Shown one piece after another: positions 62,538 to 64,000 of a stretch of 64,000 bases of DNA. Source of the DNA: Granulicella sp. dw_53 (GTDB lineage Bacteria > Acidobacteriota > Terriglobia > Terriglobales > Acidobacteriaceae); NCBI RefSeq assembly GCF_018449545.1, contig NZ_JAAVUR010000005.1:124001-188000 (forward strand). The letters are read 5' to 3'. The position numbers and the translations under genes are program-made. Numbering within the stretch: position 1 is the stretch's first letter; each line of letters opens with the position of its first letter. The notes under the pieces are model-generated. The model made no database searches, had not been told where the DNA came from, and was given only the letters and a program-made list of their open reading frames with translations.

Positions 62538-64000
62538 GTGAAGAGACGATCTTTCTTGAAGACGGCATCGGCGGCGACACTTATCTCGGCAGTCTCGCGG
62601 ACTCTCCTGGCGGCTGCACCTAGTGGGCAACCACGGATCGCCTTCGGCGGCATCGGTATTGAGTCGAGCACGTATAGCCGCATTCGTGCGCGTATGGTGG
62701 ATTTCAGCGTGCTTACCGGAGATGCGCTGACCGACTCGCAACGTTTTGCCTTCCTCAAGAAGTACCCCGTTCCTTTTCTTCCTACCGTGGTGGCTGCGGC
62801 TACGCCGGGTGGTCCTGTTGAGCGTGCGACGTATGACACCATTAAGGCAGATTTTCTGAAGCGGCTGAAGACGCTGCTTCCGTTGGATGGACTCTTCCTG
62901 CCTATGCACGGCGCCATGTTTGTCGATGGGATGGAGGATGCGGAGGGAGATTGGATGGAGGCGGCGCGCAAGGTGGTGGGACCTGATTGCCTTCTGTCGG
63001 CCAGCTACGATCTTCACGGCAACGTCAGTCAACGCGTCATCGATAACATCGATATGTTTTCGGCGTTCCGCACGGCGCCGCATATCGACCGCGAAGAGAC
63101 GATGCAACGCTCCTGCGCGATGTTGATGCACTGCATTGAGAAGCGCATTCGTCCGACGCTTGTTTGGGCGCCTATTCCTGTCCTCATGCCGGGCGAACGG
63201 AGCAGCACTACCTGGGAGCCGGGGCAACGTCTCTGGGCACAACTGCCGAAGCTGAATATGGAACCGGGGATCCTCGATGTCTCTCTGTTGGTCGGTTATG
63301 TGTGGGCCGATGAGCCTCGTTCCTCGGCGAGCGCGGTTATCACAGGGACGGCGGTGGCGACGGAGAAGAAGATCGCGGTTTCACTGGCGCAACAGTATTG
63401 GGATGCGCGCAAGGAGTTTCAGTTTGGCACCGAGACGGGAACGATTGATTACTGCATCGAGCGTGCGATGAAGGCTACGACGCATCCGGCGATTCTGGCT
63501 GACTCGGGCGACAATCCGACTGGCGGCGGTACGAGTGATCGTGCAGAGGTGCTTGAGGCGCTGCTTCGCTACAAGGCGCAGAACACGGTCTTCGCCGGGA
63601 TCACCGATCAACCTGCTGCAGACAAATGTTATGCCGCAGGCGTTGGAGCTTCGCTGCCCCTTTCGATTGGCGGGACGCTCGATCCACTTGGCAGCAGGCC
63701 GGTTAAAGCGAACGCCAAGGTGGTGTTTCTAGTGCCAACCAAAGATCCGTTGGAGCGGGAGGCGGTGGTTCAGATCGAGGGGATTACGTTGGTGCTCTCG
63801 GCCAAGCGTAGACCCTACCATGACATCGCGGACTTTACGCGGCTGGGGCTGAAGCCCGATACCTACAAGATTATTGTCGTTAAGTCGGGGTATCTGTCAC
63901 CGGAGCTCGCCCCGCTTGCAAACCCAAGCCTGATGGCGCTGTCGGATGGTTCGATCAACCAGGACATCGTTCATCTGCCGGCGAACAAGCGCCGAATTCC
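62538..64000 (+). CDS. M81-family (MlrC-type) metallopeptidase, C-terminus beyond window
   Basis: An open frame from GTG 62538 (GAAGGAAA upstream) to the last base, so the end is missing (at least 487 residues visible). A Tat-like leader (VKRRSFLKTASAATLISAVS) precedes RIAFGGIGIESSTYSRI, LPMHGAMFVDGMEDAEGDW, SASYDLHGNVSQRVIDN, FRTAPHIDREET, and ILADSGDNPTGGGTSDRAEV, the MlrC zinc and catalytic motifs. MlrC cleaves microcystin tetrapeptide products in sphingomonads, but many homologues have unknown peptide substrates. The start lies 101 bases after the dehydrogenase stop. Confidence 0.9.
   Translation, partial: MKRRSFLKTASAATLISAVSRTLLAAAPSGQPRIAFGGIGIESSTYSRIRARMVDFSVLTGDALTDSQRFAFLKKYPVPFLPTVVAAATPGGPVERATYDTIKADFLKRLKTLLPLDGLFLPMHGAMFVDGMEDAEGDWMEAARKVVGPDCLLSASYDLHGNVSQRVIDNIDMFSAFRTAPHIDREETMQRSCAMLMHCIEKRIRPTLVWAPIPVLMPGERSSTTWEPGQRLWAQLPKLNMEPGILDVSLLVGYVWADEPRSSASAVITGTAVATEKKIAVSLAQQYWDARKEFQFGTETGTIDYCIERAMKATTHPAILADSGDNPTGGGTSDRAEVLEALLRYKAQNTVFAGITDQPAADKCYAAGVGASLPLSIGGTLDPLGSRPVKANAKVVFLVPTKDPLEREAVVQIEGITLVLSAKRRPYHDIADFTRLGLKPDTYKIIVVKSGYLSPELAPLANPSLMALSDGSINQDIVHLPANKRRI

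Noticed and set aside
1-64000. CRISPR array
   Set aside because: I saw no series of regularly spaced direct repeats and no cas genes.

Overview
The window (about 57% G+C) looks like an acidobacterium of the Terriglobia/Acidobacteriaceae type (Granulicella, Edaphobacter, Terriglobus relatives). The evidence is the Tat-signal sugar-isomerase, Gfo/Idh/MocA and MlrC cluster at the right end, a large beta-helix protein with bacterial Ig-like repeats, and an imuB-dnaE2 remnant. No rRNA or complete tRNA is present, so the assignment is an inference.

Layout. 1-10.9 kb: conjugation block of an integrated conjugative element (ICE), with VirB6/TrbL-like (partial), VirB8/TrbF-like and VirB11-like proteins, SSB, a RepB-type primase, a palindromic oriT-like region, a MobC-like protein, a TrwB/TraD-type coupling protein and a MobF relaxase-helicase. 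11-25.5 kb: accessory island with two apparent genome-defence or DNA-modification modules. The first is a fused Ser/Thr-kinase/SF1-helicase with a PLD-fold partner. The second is a nine-kb convergent locus: DUF5131 protein, small KOW-like/RHH-like protein, HerA-type ATPase, GHKL ATPase, Rossmann-like protein, then on the opposite strand a second GHKL ATPase, a radical SAM enzyme and a DndB/DGQHR-like protein. I know no named system with this combination; it is the best candidate for an undescribed system here. 25.7-37.6 kb: decaying ICE accessory region with a tRNA-like scrap, a dnaE2 scrap, an HExxH protein, a YhcG-type nuclease, an ardC-like gene split by a recombinase-in-trio (RIT) element, a DUF6908-type protein, an imuB C-terminal fragment and a dnaE2 pseudogene with three lesions. 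38-49.2 kb: lower-GC genes for secreted and envelope proteins (two propeller-like proteins, a GT-C membrane protein, a beta-helix/Ig-like protein, a CarboxypepD_reg-like protein, an outer-membrane barrel). 49.3-59.8 kb: dinB, a hydrolase, a Ku remnant, several small HTH proteins, an HD-GYP protein, a LysR regulator, two excisionase-like proteins and a tyrosine integrase, ending at the 3' part of a tRNA-Arg(CCU)-like gene. 59.8-64 kb: probable chromosome, with three Tat-type carbohydrate/peptide catabolism genes.

How the genes work together. The 1-10.9 kb block would process and export single-stranded DNA: relaxase and MobC-like protein at oriT, coupling protein, and T4SS components whose remainder lies left of the window. 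The integrase at 58.4-59.6 kb and the tRNA fragment at 59.75-59.80 kb mark a right boundary, and the + orientation of the fragment predicts an intact tRNA-Arg gene at the left end outside the window. Whether one ICE spans everything from position 1 to 59.8 kb, or several nested islands share the tract, cannot be settled from this sequence alone.
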